64,000 nucleotides of DNA, taken from Hymenobacter guriensis. GTDB taxonomy: Bacteria > Bacteroidota > Bacteroidia > Cytophagales > Hymenobacteraceae. The DNA lies in NCBI RefSeq assembly GCF_015773195.1, contig NZ_JADWYK010000011.1:99076-163075 (forward strand), in the 5' to 3' direction. Positions 17,182 to 25,205 of this stretch are shown here, piece after piece. The first letter of the stretch is position 1. Every line of letters starts with the position of its first letter. The translations under genes and the position numbers were made by a program. The notes under the pieces are model-generated. The model saw nothing but the letters and a program-made list of their open reading frames with translations. It ran no database searches and was not told where the DNA came from.

Positions 17182-20100
17182 TTAGAAGAGGAAATCGAAG
17201 CCCACGAAGACGAGGTTTTCCTCGCCCACGGAGTAGGTAGCGTTGATAACGGCCTGCTTGAGCACATCTACCCATACCCCACCGCCTACGGCCGTGTGGA
17301 AGGCTTTCAGGCCGGTGCGCTTATCCTGGGAGCTATACACGCGGGCTGCGTCGGCCAGACCCAAGATGCCGAACTTGCCGGGCACCAGATAGGCATTGAA
17401 GGTGAACAGCTGCACGCGCACTTCTCCGTTGGCGTACACCGAAGAGCGGCCGGCGAAGCGGGTGCGACGGTAGCCGCGCAGGTTGGTGGTGCCGCCCAGC
17501 GTGTTGGCCTGGTAAAAGCGGTAGTCACCCAGGTTGCGGTTGGCCCCGATGCGGCCGGCCCAGGTGAGCTGGAAGGGGAAGTTGGGCGAAAGGTAGAAGC
17601 GTACTTCCGAGGCCAGACGGCCATACTGCAGCTTTTCGCCGTTGAGCTGGCGGTTGTACTCGGCCGAGTTGTACCAGCGCAGGCCAATGCGCGGGTTCTT
17701 GGGTGAGGAGCTGGCATCCAGGTTCAGATAAGCCTTGCCGCCGAGGTAGCGGTTGTTTTGAAAATCGGAAGGGCGGATGCCCGAGGCAGCGCCGGTGTAG
17801 CCTTCATCGATGCCCTGCTGAATCTGCTGGCCCAGGTCTTCCCGGCTGATGCGCCACTGGTCGTACTGCGGGCCAAAGCCAAACTTCAGGAAGCTGAACA
17901 CGTCTTTCTCCAGCATCGGCGCAAAGTTGAAGCGCGAGAAGCGGATGCGGTAGGTTTCGTTGATGTCGCGGTTGGTAATACGGTCATCGTCGGAGTCCAG
18001 CAATACGTTGCGGGTGTCGTTGCCTTTGCCGAAGTAGTTGTACAGCAGCTGTGGGCCGTAAAGCTGGCTGGTAATGTTCAGGTTCAGGTCGCCGATGACG
18101 TCGGTGAAGGTGCCGGTGTAGCGCACGTTGTAGGCCTTGCGGCTGGGGGCGTAGTTGGCGGCCAGCGTCTGCTCGGTGGCAAATGGCTCCCGCCGGAACC
18201 CGTAGGTGCGGTAGGTAGCGCCGCCGCCCACAAACAGGCCGTCGTCGATGTTGTAGCCGAAGTACAGAGCCGGGCCGAAGTAAGGCAGCTTGTAGTCCTT
18301 GCGGTCGGCGCGGTTAGGGTGGTCGTAGCGGCTCACTTCGGTGCCGGGCTCCAGGCGCAGGCGGGCTTCCTTGCCCACGTTGATGACGTTGCTGGTGTCG
18401 GCGTCGTAGATCTGGGTTTTGTGGCCCAGCCCACCCACGCGGGAGTTATCAGTGATGGAGTCGCGCTCTATGCCGCCGATAATGCGTACCACCGGCCCGC
18501 TTTTCGACTCACCCGTGACGCGGTACACGTCGTTGCCGGCAAAGCCGTAGATGCGGATATCCTTGGTCACGTCGCCGTCGAAGGTCTTATCGAAGAGCTG
18601 CTTGCTCCGCTCACCCTCCTTATTGATTTTGGTGACCGTGACGCGGGTTTTGTTGCCGGGCAGGCGCTGCACCTCAAACTGCTCGCGCTTGTCGGAGCCC
18701 TTCACCTCCACTATTTTGTCCAGCACCTCGTAGTAGTCGGCGGCCAGTTGGGGCAGCAGGTCGCGGCGGCTCTTGAGCTTGGCGGCAATTTCGGGGCCGT
18801 GCAAGCGGTAAATCTGGGGCGCCCAGTTGTCGCGCAGGGCCGAGTCAATGATGGCGTCGGTGAGGCTGGCCTTCATTTCCTGGGCAATCTTCACCCAGTC
18901 GTTCTTGCTCACTGAAGCCAGGAAGGTCCGGTCGTTGGCCAGGGCCGTGAGGTTAAGACCCTTATAGTCGGCGTAGTCCTTGCCGAAGTTCTGGAAGTTG
19001 CGGATGGCCCACTTGCGCGAAGCCAGGTACGGTAGCAGCCCGTCGCCCTTGAAAAAGGCCACGTCGCGGTCCTCGGGCACGGCCGTGAATTTCCGGTCGC
19101 CATCCTTGTCCTTGCGCTCAGCCCAGCGCCACTGGTCTTCGTGCCGGTCCCAGTCGCCAATCCACATATCGAAGAGGCGGGAACGGGCAAAGGCCTTTTC
19201 GTTAACGCGGTTGTCGTTGTCATCACGCAGGCGCTCCAGCACTTTATCGGTGCCCACCAGGTTGGTGGCGTTGCCCAGGCTTTCCACGTTGCTTTGGTCG
19301 TCCTTGGCATCTTCCTCAATAGCGGCCGGAATGTCAGCAAAACGGTCCACGTACGGCCCCAGCAGCGGGTCGCGGGGAATGTAGACGGGCGTGGGGTTGG
19401 TGTGCAGGATGCCGGCGGCCGTAGCCAGCGGCGGAATCACGAAGGAGGCATACGGGTGCTGGGCCGAAATCTGATCCTGCAGAATGTCCTTGGCGGCCGT
19501 TTCGCGCAGGGCCTCGGGCAGTACGGCGGCGGGGTCTTTGTTGAGGCTGCGCAGGGTGTAGAGGCGGCCTTCCTCGTTGCGCACTTTCAGGGAAGCCGTT
19601 TGCTTGCCACCACCCGTTTTGTAGGGCGTGAGGCCGCCGCGTTCCGTAGCCAGGTCCAGCACCGGAAACGCCACAGGTGTGGCCCACTCCTCGCGGTAAT
19701 GCTCCCCAAACAGGGTTTTATGGAAACCGCCACGCTTGCTGTAGCGCGGGTTCACGGCCAGAGTTTTGGTGCTATCAGCAAAGGCCGGGCGGTTTACTTT
19801 GCCCGCATTGGCCAAACTGTCGACCACAGCCGTTTGCTGGGCGTACATGGGCGTGCGGAACACTAAGCGGCCTTTTTCGCCTTTGTCTTCGGGCACATAG
19901 TACTCCACCCATACCTCGCCGTTGTTGTAGTAGTTCACGCGGGCAAAGCCTTTCTCCTTGTCGGAGAAAAGGGCGTCGCCCCCGTCGCCGGGCTTCACGT
20001 GCTGGGTTTTGCAGCCCGAGCCGCTCACGATGTGGCTCAGGTTGCCTTCCTTGAAGTACTGAATGTTGTGCTCGTGCCCGGCGGCGTACACCACGTTGGG

Positions 20101-21066
20101 GTACTTGGCAAATATGTCGAGCAGGCCCTTCTTGTACTGCTGGTAGAGCGGGTGCGGAATATCCTGGCTGACGCCGCCATACTTGCGGGCAAAGGGGTAG
20201 ATACTGCCGATGACGGGCAGCGGAATAAACGCGTACTTATAAACGATGCTGAGCGGGAAGAAATGGTCGGCCAGGGTGAAGTAGCCGCCGTGGATGCCGT
20301 CGGAGTACAGCGGGTGGTGGGCCACCACCATGATGTTCTTGCCCGCGTTGCGCCGGATTACGTCTTCGAGCTGGGAGAAGAAGTCGGTTTCGTCCTCTAC
20401 GCCGCAGCCGCTGTTGCTGCCGTAGGGCCGCTCGTTGGTTTGCAGAAACCACTGCGAGTTGATGGCAATCATCACGATGTCGTCCTGCAGGCGCACCTCA
20501 AACGGGCCGGGGCAGGCGTCGCGCGGGATGAAAAAGTCACCGGTGTAGGCAAAGGCGGCCGAGTCCTTCTGCATGAAGTCCTCCACGAACTGCTGCTCGC
20601 GGTTCACCTGGTCCACGCTGCCTTTCAGGCCCTGTTTCCAGTCGTGGTTGCCGGGAATCATGTACTTCTCGCCGGCGTAGTTGCGCATGGTGTTGAGCTG
20701 CGCGATGATGCGCTTCTCCGACGTCTTGCGGTCCAGGGCCTTGGTTTCGGGCATCCCGTACTCGTAGATGTTGTCGCCCAGGAAGATGGTGGTGCTGCGC
20801 GAGCCCGCCGCCAGAATCTGGCGCCGCAGGAAATTAAGGGAAGGCTCACCTACCGAGTCAAGGGCGGGGGCGCCTACATCCCCAATCAGAAACACCGAGT
20901 AGCGGATGCGCGAGGTGTCGGGCGGAATTTGCTGCTCCCAGTTTTTACCCACGCCCCGATAGTTGGGACGCGTAGGATGCGGCGTTTGGGTTTTCTGAGC
21001 CCAGGCGGGCGCCGCGCTGCCCGCAAGCAGCAGGGCCAGACCCCAAAAGGCGGAAAATATCTTCAT
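17182..21066 (-). CDS. Metallophosphoesterase fused to a surface-antigen outer-membrane barrel
   Basis: The ATG at 21066 gives a clear signal peptide (MKIFSAFWGLALLLAGSAAPAWA) and a 1294-residue protein. Residues about 50-400 are a calcineurin-type metallophosphoesterase with its metal motifs in order: FLIGDVGAP, IFLGDNIYEYG, IPGNHDW, VAHHPLYSDG and AAGHEHN. A long middle region follows, and the C-terminal 400 or so residues resemble a BamA/TamA-type barrel (GGTTNLRGYRRTRFAGRSS with the RGY motif, ending VFVGFDFLF). The enzyme would therefore be held at the outer membrane, facing either the periplasm or outside. The substrate is unknown. The longer open frame upstream lacks export signals and overlaps the divergent gene. 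Confidence 0.85.
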   Translation of the reverse strand: MKIFSAFWGLALLLAGSAAPAWAQKTQTPHPTRPNYRGVGKNWEQQIPPDTSRIRYSVFLIGDVGAPALDSVGEPSLNFLRRQILAAGSRSTTIFLGDNIYEYGMPETKALDRKTSEKRIIAQLNTMRNYAGEKYMIPGNHDWKQGLKGSVDQVNREQQFVEDFMQKDSAAFAYTGDFFIPRDACPGPFEVRLQDDIVMIAINSQWFLQTNERPYGSNSGCGVEDETDFFSQLEDVIRRNAGKNIMVVAHHPLYSDGIHGGYFTLADHFFPLSIVYKYAFIPLPVIGSIYPFARKYGGVSQDIPHPLYQQYKKGLLDIFAKYPNVVYAAGHEHNIQYFKEGNLSHIVSGSGCKTQHVKPGDGGDALFSDKEKGFARVNYYNNGEVWVEYYVPEDKGEKGRLVFRTPMYAQQTAVVDSLANAGKVNRPAFADSTKTLAVNPRYSKRGGFHKTLFGEHYREEWATPVAFPVLDLATERGGLTPYKTGGGKQTASLKVRNEEGRLYTLRSLNKDPAAVLPEALRETAAKDILQDQISAQHPYASFVIPPLATAAGILHTNPTPVYIPRDPLLGPYVDRFADIPAAIEEDAKDDQSNVESLGNATNLVGTDKVLERLRDDNDNRVNEKAFARSRLFDMWIGDWDRHEDQWRWAERKDKDGDRKFTAVPEDRDVAFFKGDGLLPYLASRKWAIRNFQNFGKDYADYKGLNLTALANDRTFLASVSKNDWVKIAQEMKASLTDAIIDSALRDNWAPQIYRLHGPEIAAKLKSRRDLLPQLAADYYEVLDKIVEVKGSDKREQFEVQRLPGNKTRVTVTKINKEGERSKQLFDKTFDGDVTKDIRIYGFAGNDVYRVTGESKSGPVVRIIGGIERDSITDNSRVGGLGHKTQIYDADTSNVINVGKEARLRLEPGTEVSRYDHPNRADRKDYKLPYFGPALYFGYNIDDGLFVGGGATYRTYGFRREPFATEQTLAANYAPSRKAYNVRYTGTFTDVIGDLNLNITSQLYGPQLLYNYFGKGNDTRNVLLDSDDDRITNRDINETYRIRFSRFNFAPMLEKDVFSFLKFGFGPQYDQWRISREDLGQQIQQGIDEGYTGAASGIRPSDFQNNRYLGGKAYLNLDASSSPKNPRIGLRWYNSAEYNRQLNGEKLQYGRLASEVRFYLSPNFPFQLTWAGRIGANRNLGDYRFYQANTLGGTTNLRGYRRTRFAGRSSVYANGEVRVQLFTFNAYLVPGKFGILGLADAARVYSSQDKRTGLKAFHTAVGGGVWVDVLKQAVINATYSVGEENLVFVGFDFLF

Positions 21067-21316
21067 AGACAAAGGGTGATACGGCGGGCGGGAGCAACCC
21101 GGCGCGAAGGGAAGGCTACCAACGGGTCCGGCTCTGACAGGATACGGCCCCGGCAGCGCCTGCGTTGATGCTTGTGCGCTGCCGTACGCAAAGCAGCGCG
21201 GTACGGTTGGGCTGCCGGGCTTACAACCCGCCCGCCCGATTCGCGTTGTAGGCGGAAAGAACGGCTCCGCAGCGGGCCGCCGCTGCCCGCTGTCTTTTCC
21301 CCGCGCCGCCTCACTC

Positions 21317-22549
21317 ATGGAAGCACCCGATACCCTCCCCGTCAAAAAGCCCAAGTCGGAAATCGTTAAGCAGGCCAAGGCCTACGTGGAAACGCTGTTC
21401 GAAGAAAAGCTCCCAAAACAGCTCGTGTACCACTCGCCGCGCCACACGCGCACGGTAGCCAAAGAGGCCACGGCTCTGGGCGAGGCGGCCGGCCTGTCGG
21501 CCGAAGATATAGAGGTGCTGCAGCTGGCCGCCTGGTTTCACGACACGGGCTACACAGAGGTGTATGACGGGCACGAGTTCCGCAGCATGGAGCTGGCGGC
21601 CCAGTGGCTGCAGCAGCAGCAGTATCCGGCCGAGCGTATTGCGCTGGTGCAGGAACTCATTAAAGCCACGCACCGCGACGAAACGCCCAAAACCGAGCTC
21701 CAGCAGCTCATGGTAGACGCCGACATGAGCAGCATGGGCCGGGAGGAGTTCTTTGGCAATGCCGAGCTGCTGCGTACTGAGTGGGAAACGACCCTGGGCA
21801 AAACCTACTCCAACCCCGACTGGGCCGAGTATCAGCTGGATTTTCTGTCGTCGGCGCATTTCTATTCCGATGCGGGCAAGGAGCGGTACCGCAAGCAGTT
21901 CAAGGCCAACATCAAGGAGCAGCGCGACCTGCTCAAGAAGATGGAGAAAAAGGCAAAGAAAAAAGAGGAAGAGCAGGTTGAGAACTTCGCCGAGGGCAAG
22001 CGGGGCGTCGAAACCATGTTTCGCTCTACCTACGGGCAGCACATCCAGCTCTCGGGCATGGCCGACCAGAAGGCCAACATGATGATCAGCTTGAACACAG
22101 TGATGCTGTCGGTTATCATCACGTACCTGGGTGCCAAAACCTCCCAGGTAGGCCCGGCCTTTACCAAAAACCCCATCCTGGCCATACCTATGGGCTTGCT
22201 GGTAGCCACGGCCCTGGGCTCGGTGGTCACGGCCATCCTTTCGGCCCAGCCCGACGTGACCAGCTTTAAGTGGCTGCGCCGTTCCCCGCAGATTGCCACC
22301 AACCGCCGGGTGAACCTGCTGTTTTTCGGCAACTTCACCACCCTCTCGCTCGACAACTTTCAGGCGGGCATGCACGAGCTGATGCGTAACAAGGACATGC
22401 TCTATACCAACATGATAACCGACATTTACTATCTGGGCGAAGTCCTCTCGCGCAAATACCGGCTGCTGCGCATCAGCTACACCATCTTCATGGTCGGCCT
22501 GATCCTGACGGCCATTTCCTTCGGTATCGTGCTGCTGTATAAGATGTAA
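21317..22549 (+). CDS. HD phosphohydrolase fused to a Pycsar-effector-type membrane domain
   Basis: The 410-residue protein has two parts. Residues 36-140 form an HD domain: H43, the H75-D76 pair in AWFHDTGYT, H119 in ATHRDE and D134/D136. A lysine- and glutamate-rich helix (about 195-225) links it to a DUF5706/PycTM-like region, which starts with the signature MADQKANMM (250-255) and has predicted membrane helices near 255-273, 286-310 and 388-408. PycTM domains are the membrane effectors of Pycsar cyclic-pyrimidine antiphage systems; HD domains cleave phosphodiester or nucleotide substrates. HD-PycTM fusions occur in Bacteroidota but their job is unproven. The gene converges on a cyclase-like DUF2652 gene 104 bp away. 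Confidence 0.85.
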   Translation: MEAPDTLPVKKPKSEIVKQAKAYVETLFEEKLPKQLVYHSPRHTRTVAKEATALGEAAGLSAEDIEVLQLAAWFHDTGYTEVYDGHEFRSMELAAQWLQQQQYPAERIALVQELIKATHRDETPKTELQQLMVDADMSSMGREEFFGNAELLRTEWETTLGKTYSNPDWAEYQLDFLSSAHFYSDAGKERYRKQFKANIKEQRDLLKKMEKKAKKKEEEQVENFAEGKRGVETMFRSTYGQHIQLSGMADQKANMMISLNTVMLSVIITYLGAKTSQVGPAFTKNPILAIPMGLLVATALGSVVTAILSAQPDVTSFKWLRRSPQIATNRRVNLLFFGNFTTLSLDNFQAGMHELMRNKDMLYTNMITDIYYLGEVLSRKYRLLRISYTIFMVGLILTAISFGIVLLYKM

Positions 22550-22559
22550 GCATAAGATG

Positions 22560-22650
22560 TAAGCCCGCATAGTTTTCTGGTTGGCCGGCCGCCTTGTCAT
22601 GGCCGAAAGCCAGAAAGCATCTAGCCATTCAACCACCCAACCAGAAACCC
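22560..22650. repeat. Inverted repeat between the HD-PycTM and DUF2652 genes
   Basis: TTTCTGGTTGG at 22574-22584 is complementary to CCAACCAGAAA at 22637-22647, and ATTCAACCACCC / CATTCAGCCATTC words follow. Related words (ACCATTCAGCCATCAACC, GTGGCTGGATGGT) occur between cbpA and cbpM. The fold-back lies between two convergent stops and could terminate both transcripts. Confidence 0.5.
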
Positions 22651-22652
22651 AT

Positions 22653-23822
22653 TCAGCCATTCTCCCCCTTCCGCAGACGGCGGCAGAGGCCGGCCAGGGT
22701 GTGGGCCGAGGAGCCCAGCAGCCGGTGCAGCCGCCGCAGCTGCCCGAAGCGCACCAGTCGGCTGGTGGCGGCTACGTGTCCGTACCGAAACTCCAGCGTG
22801 AGGAGGCAGGCGTGGTCGGATATTTCTTCCAGAAAAAAGAATAGCAGCGAGTTCGGAAACATGCGGAAGTGCGCAATCTTCTCCACGTATTCCAGCCGCT
22901 CGGCACCCACAAAGTGCTGCACCGCCTGAAAATCGACCTGTCCACGGTTGAGTCCTACTTTGTAGGTGCTGCCCAGGCGGTTGCTTTTCGTTACATCATA
23001 CTGCACGCCGTGGGCCCCGGTAAGCCAGTGCGGGCGCAGCCGCAGGTTGCTCACCACGCGCAGCGCGTAGGCCGCCGCCACAGGCAGCACGCGCCGCACC
23101 TGCACGGCGTTGGAGCTTCCCTGGCCGCCTAAATCAGCGCCCTGCACCAGCAGGCGCAGCGGGGTGAGGAGAGCATAGCGGTACGGAATGTCGCCCAGGT
23201 AAGCGTAGGAACTCACGCCAGCCAGCAGGCGCGTCCAGGTGAAGGCCGCGCGCACGGCCGCTACCGACTGCGTGGCCAGGTACTGTTGGGAAAGCAGCAC
23301 GTACTCGTCGCCCACTACATCGTTTTTCAAAAGCCGGTGCACGATGATGACGTCGCGGCCCATGAGTTTGGTGTGCTCCCGAATGCGGGCCACATGTACC
23401 GGCCCGTAGTGCACAATCATTTTGAGCGTGAGGGCATGCTCGCGCACCACGGCCGCCAGCTGCGAGTCGGTGTCGCGCTCAATCAGGCGCAGGTAGTTCT
23501 GAAAATCCAGAAACACGCGGCGGCACTGCTGCACCAGCTCGGCAATGGAAGGCGGCGGCCCCAGCCGGTAGAATAGGATGGCGTCGCCCTGGATTTCGTT
23601 GACCTGCATGTTCAGCAGGTTGGCTTCGATGAGGATTTCCAGCAGATCGGCAATCAGCCAGGGGCCCCGGTCATTGCCGGACTCTTCGATAAAGCGCGTG
23701 AAGCCGCTGATATCGGGGATAAACAGCAAAGCCGGCTGAGCTGCGGCTTGCGGGGCGTCGGCCTGGGCGCGGCGCTGGCCCGCTATTTTGCGGGCCGTCC
23801 GCAGTTCATCGAGCAGCCCCAT
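22653..23822 (-). CDS. DUF2652 protein with class III nucleotide-cyclase-like domain
   Basis: The 389-residue protein (ATG at 23822, before GLLDELRTARK) carries PALLFIPDISGFTRFIEESG and, 40 residues on, NEIQGDAILFYR. By eye these align with the two metal-binding segments of class III cyclases, with D37 and D80 as the metal aspartates and E76 at the base-selecting position. Further on, KLMGRDVIIVHRL aligns with the DIWGxxVNxAxR motif: the arginine is kept (R163), but the transition-state asparagine is isoleucine and the base-contact aspartate is lysine. Activity is therefore uncertain. The C-terminal half is unassigned. It is convergent with the HD-PycTM gene. Confidence 0.75.
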   Translation of the reverse strand: MGLLDELRTARKIAGQRRAQADAPQAAAQPALLFIPDISGFTRFIEESGNDRGPWLIADLLEILIEANLLNMQVNEIQGDAILFYRLGPPPSIAELVQQCRRVFLDFQNYLRLIERDTDSQLAAVVREHALTLKMIVHYGPVHVARIREHTKLMGRDVIIVHRLLKNDVVGDEYVLLSQQYLATQSVAAVRAAFTWTRLLAGVSSYAYLGDIPYRYALLTPLRLLVQGADLGGQGSSNAVQVRRVLPVAAAYALRVVSNLRLRPHWLTGAHGVQYDVTKSNRLGSTYKVGLNRGQVDFQAVQHFVGAERLEYVEKIAHFRMFPNSLLFFFLEEISDHACLLTLEFRYGHVAATSRLVRFGQLRRLHRLLGSSAHTLAGLCRRLRKGENG

Positions 23823-23889
23823 ACCCCCGGCCACCGGCCGCAGCCGAAGAAAGAAATACGGCCCGGCACGATGGGCAGGCGGAGGCTGG

Positions 23890-23921
23890 TTTGGGTTCCA
23901 TGGTTCTTTCCGGTTACTTTG
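23890..23921 (+). promoter_or_regulatory. Promoter for tRNA-Arg
   Basis: TTTG at 23890-23893 is followed after 20 nt by TTACTTTG at 23914-23921, matching the Bacteroidota TTG/TAnnTTTG pattern in spacing with one mismatch in the -7 box. It ends 17 bp before the tRNA. Confidence 0.6.
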
Positions 23922-23938
23922 CAGAAGCTGCGTTGTCT

Positions 23939-24010
23939 GGCCCCGTAGTTCAACGGATAGAATAGAAGTTTCCTAAACTTTTGATGTGGGTTCGATTCCC
24001 GCCGGGGCTA
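23939..24010 (+). tRNA. tRNA-Arg (anticodon CCT)
   Basis: A 72-nt cloverleaf can be folded: acceptor GGCCCCG/CGGGGCT (first pair G-U), D arm starting TAGTTC, anticodon stem-loop GAAGT-TTCCTAA-ACTTT with CCT at the anticodon, T arm GTGGG-TTCGATT-CCCGC, and discriminator A. The CCA end is not encoded. It reads AGG arginine codons, which are rare in this GC-rich genome style. Confidence 0.95.
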
Positions 24011-24079
24011 CAATTTTATCGATATTATATCCGTTATGCTATTTTTTACCACTTCAACGGCTGTTTCTATAGACCCTGC

Positions 24080-24721
24080 ATGATACGAATCATTCTGACG
24101 GATGACCACACGTTGCTGCGCAACGGCCTGCGGGCCCTGCTGGCCCGGGTGGAAGAAGTGGAAGTAGTGGGGGAGGCTGCCAACGGGCAGGAATTACTGG
24201 ATATGCTGAGCACTACCCCGGCCGATGTGGTGCTGATGGATGTGGGCATGCCCGTGCTCGACGGACTGGCCACGCTGCCGTTTCTGCGCCAGCGTTTTCC
24301 CGAAGTGAAAGTACTGGCTTTATCAATGCTCGACCAGGAGGAGGACGTAAGCCAGATGCTGGCGGCCGGAGCCGTAGGCTATGCCCTCAAAACCGCCGAC
24401 GCCGACGAGCTGGCTTACGCTATCCGCACGGTAGCGGCGGGCAAGCCCTTTCTGAGCTCCATCATTGGCCTCAATGCGCTGGCCCGGCTGCACGTTATGG
24501 CCCCGCGCAAGCCCGCGCCTCATATTCCCGAGCTTTCGGCCCGCGAGCTGGAAATCCTGGAGCTTATCGGGGAAGGCCTGACCAGCGGGGAAATTGCCGA
24601 TCAGCTGTTTACCAGCAAGCGTACCGTCGAAACCCACCGGCTGAACATTCTGGACAAGCTACAGGTGAAAAACACAGCGGCCCTCATCAAGTATGCCGTG
24701 CGCCAGGGGCTGATTGTATAG
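24080..24721 (+). CDS. NarL/FixJ-family response regulator
   Basis: The 213-residue protein starts at the ATG at 24080; a longer frame would run into the tRNA. The receiver domain shows D8-D9, the phosphoacceptor D54 in VLMDVGMP and K104, and the C-terminal LuxR-type helix-turn-helix reads LSARELEILELIGEGLTSGEIADQLFTSKRTVETHR over two segments. Such proteins dimerise on phosphorylation and bind promoter DNA. No histidine kinase gene is nearby, so it is an orphan regulator here; its input and targets are unknown. A strong terminator follows 30 bp later. Confidence 0.92.
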   Translation: MIRIILTDDHTLLRNGLRALLARVEEVEVVGEAANGQELLDMLSTTPADVVLMDVGMPVLDGLATLPFLRQRFPEVKVLALSMLDQEEDVSQMLAAGAVGYALKTADADELAYAIRTVAAGKPFLSSIIGLNALARLHVMAPRKPAPHIPELSARELEILELIGEGLTSGEIADQLFTSKRTVETHRLNILDKLQVKNTAALIKYAVRQGLIV

Positions 24722-24752
24722 ACTCCCGCACTTCTGAAAAGAGTAGGCACAA

Positions 24753-24783
24753 AAAAGGGCTGGCAGAAACTGCCAGCCCTTTT
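24753..24783 (+). terminator. Terminator after the response regulator gene
   Basis: AAAAGGGCTGGCAG at 24753-24766 pairs with CTGCCAGCCCTTTT at 24770-24783 around an AAA loop; the T-run completes a classic intrinsic terminator. Confidence 0.88.
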
Positions 24784-25205
24784 CGTTCCTTGTGCACATA
24801 AACCAAGTACCTAGGATGATGGGGTTAAGAATACAATACTTATAAAACGTCCGATACCTTTTACAGAGCAGTAGTTGAACCAGATGCTACGCTTTTGCCT
24901 GGCGTAGTTGATACTGCATAGTTCCGCAAAAGGCGCCGTCATTTCGTCAGCATTCCTACGTATTCGCAGCAGGTATTTGTACGTATTTTTAAGTTTGACT
25001 TCCCAGCCATGTGACTAAAAAGCCCGCCAAGTATGGTTATTCCAGGCAGATACAGAAGCTAACCAGCAAAGCTAAATCAAATACAAACGCTTGTTGCCAA
25101 GCGCCTTGCAATGCTTCCAACAAAGAAACACTGTTAGCTGGGACGCCCCTCCTCCGACTTCCCGCCCAGCTTTTGCGTAAGCTCGCACAGCCATTCCGCA
25201 CGTCT
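24784..25205. other. Long AT-richer gap upstream of pncB
   Basis: This 420-bp gap is clearly more AT-rich than its surroundings. It holds a possible CGCTTTTGC...GCAAAAGGCG fold-back (about 24890-24940) and two TACGTATT words near 24958 and 24978, but no convincing gene. An open frame in the last 195 bp is in frame with pncB but has no family similarity. A promoter for pncB is expected here, though no exact TAnnTTTG box was found. Confidence 0.4.

Noticed and set aside
21311..22660. 449-codon open frame antisense to the HD-PycTM gene
   Set aside because: No motif; the sense frame has an HD domain and membrane helices.
23981..24079. N-terminal extension of the response regulator gene
   Set aside because: It overlaps the tRNA-Arg T arm; the receiver domain starts at the ATG at 24080.
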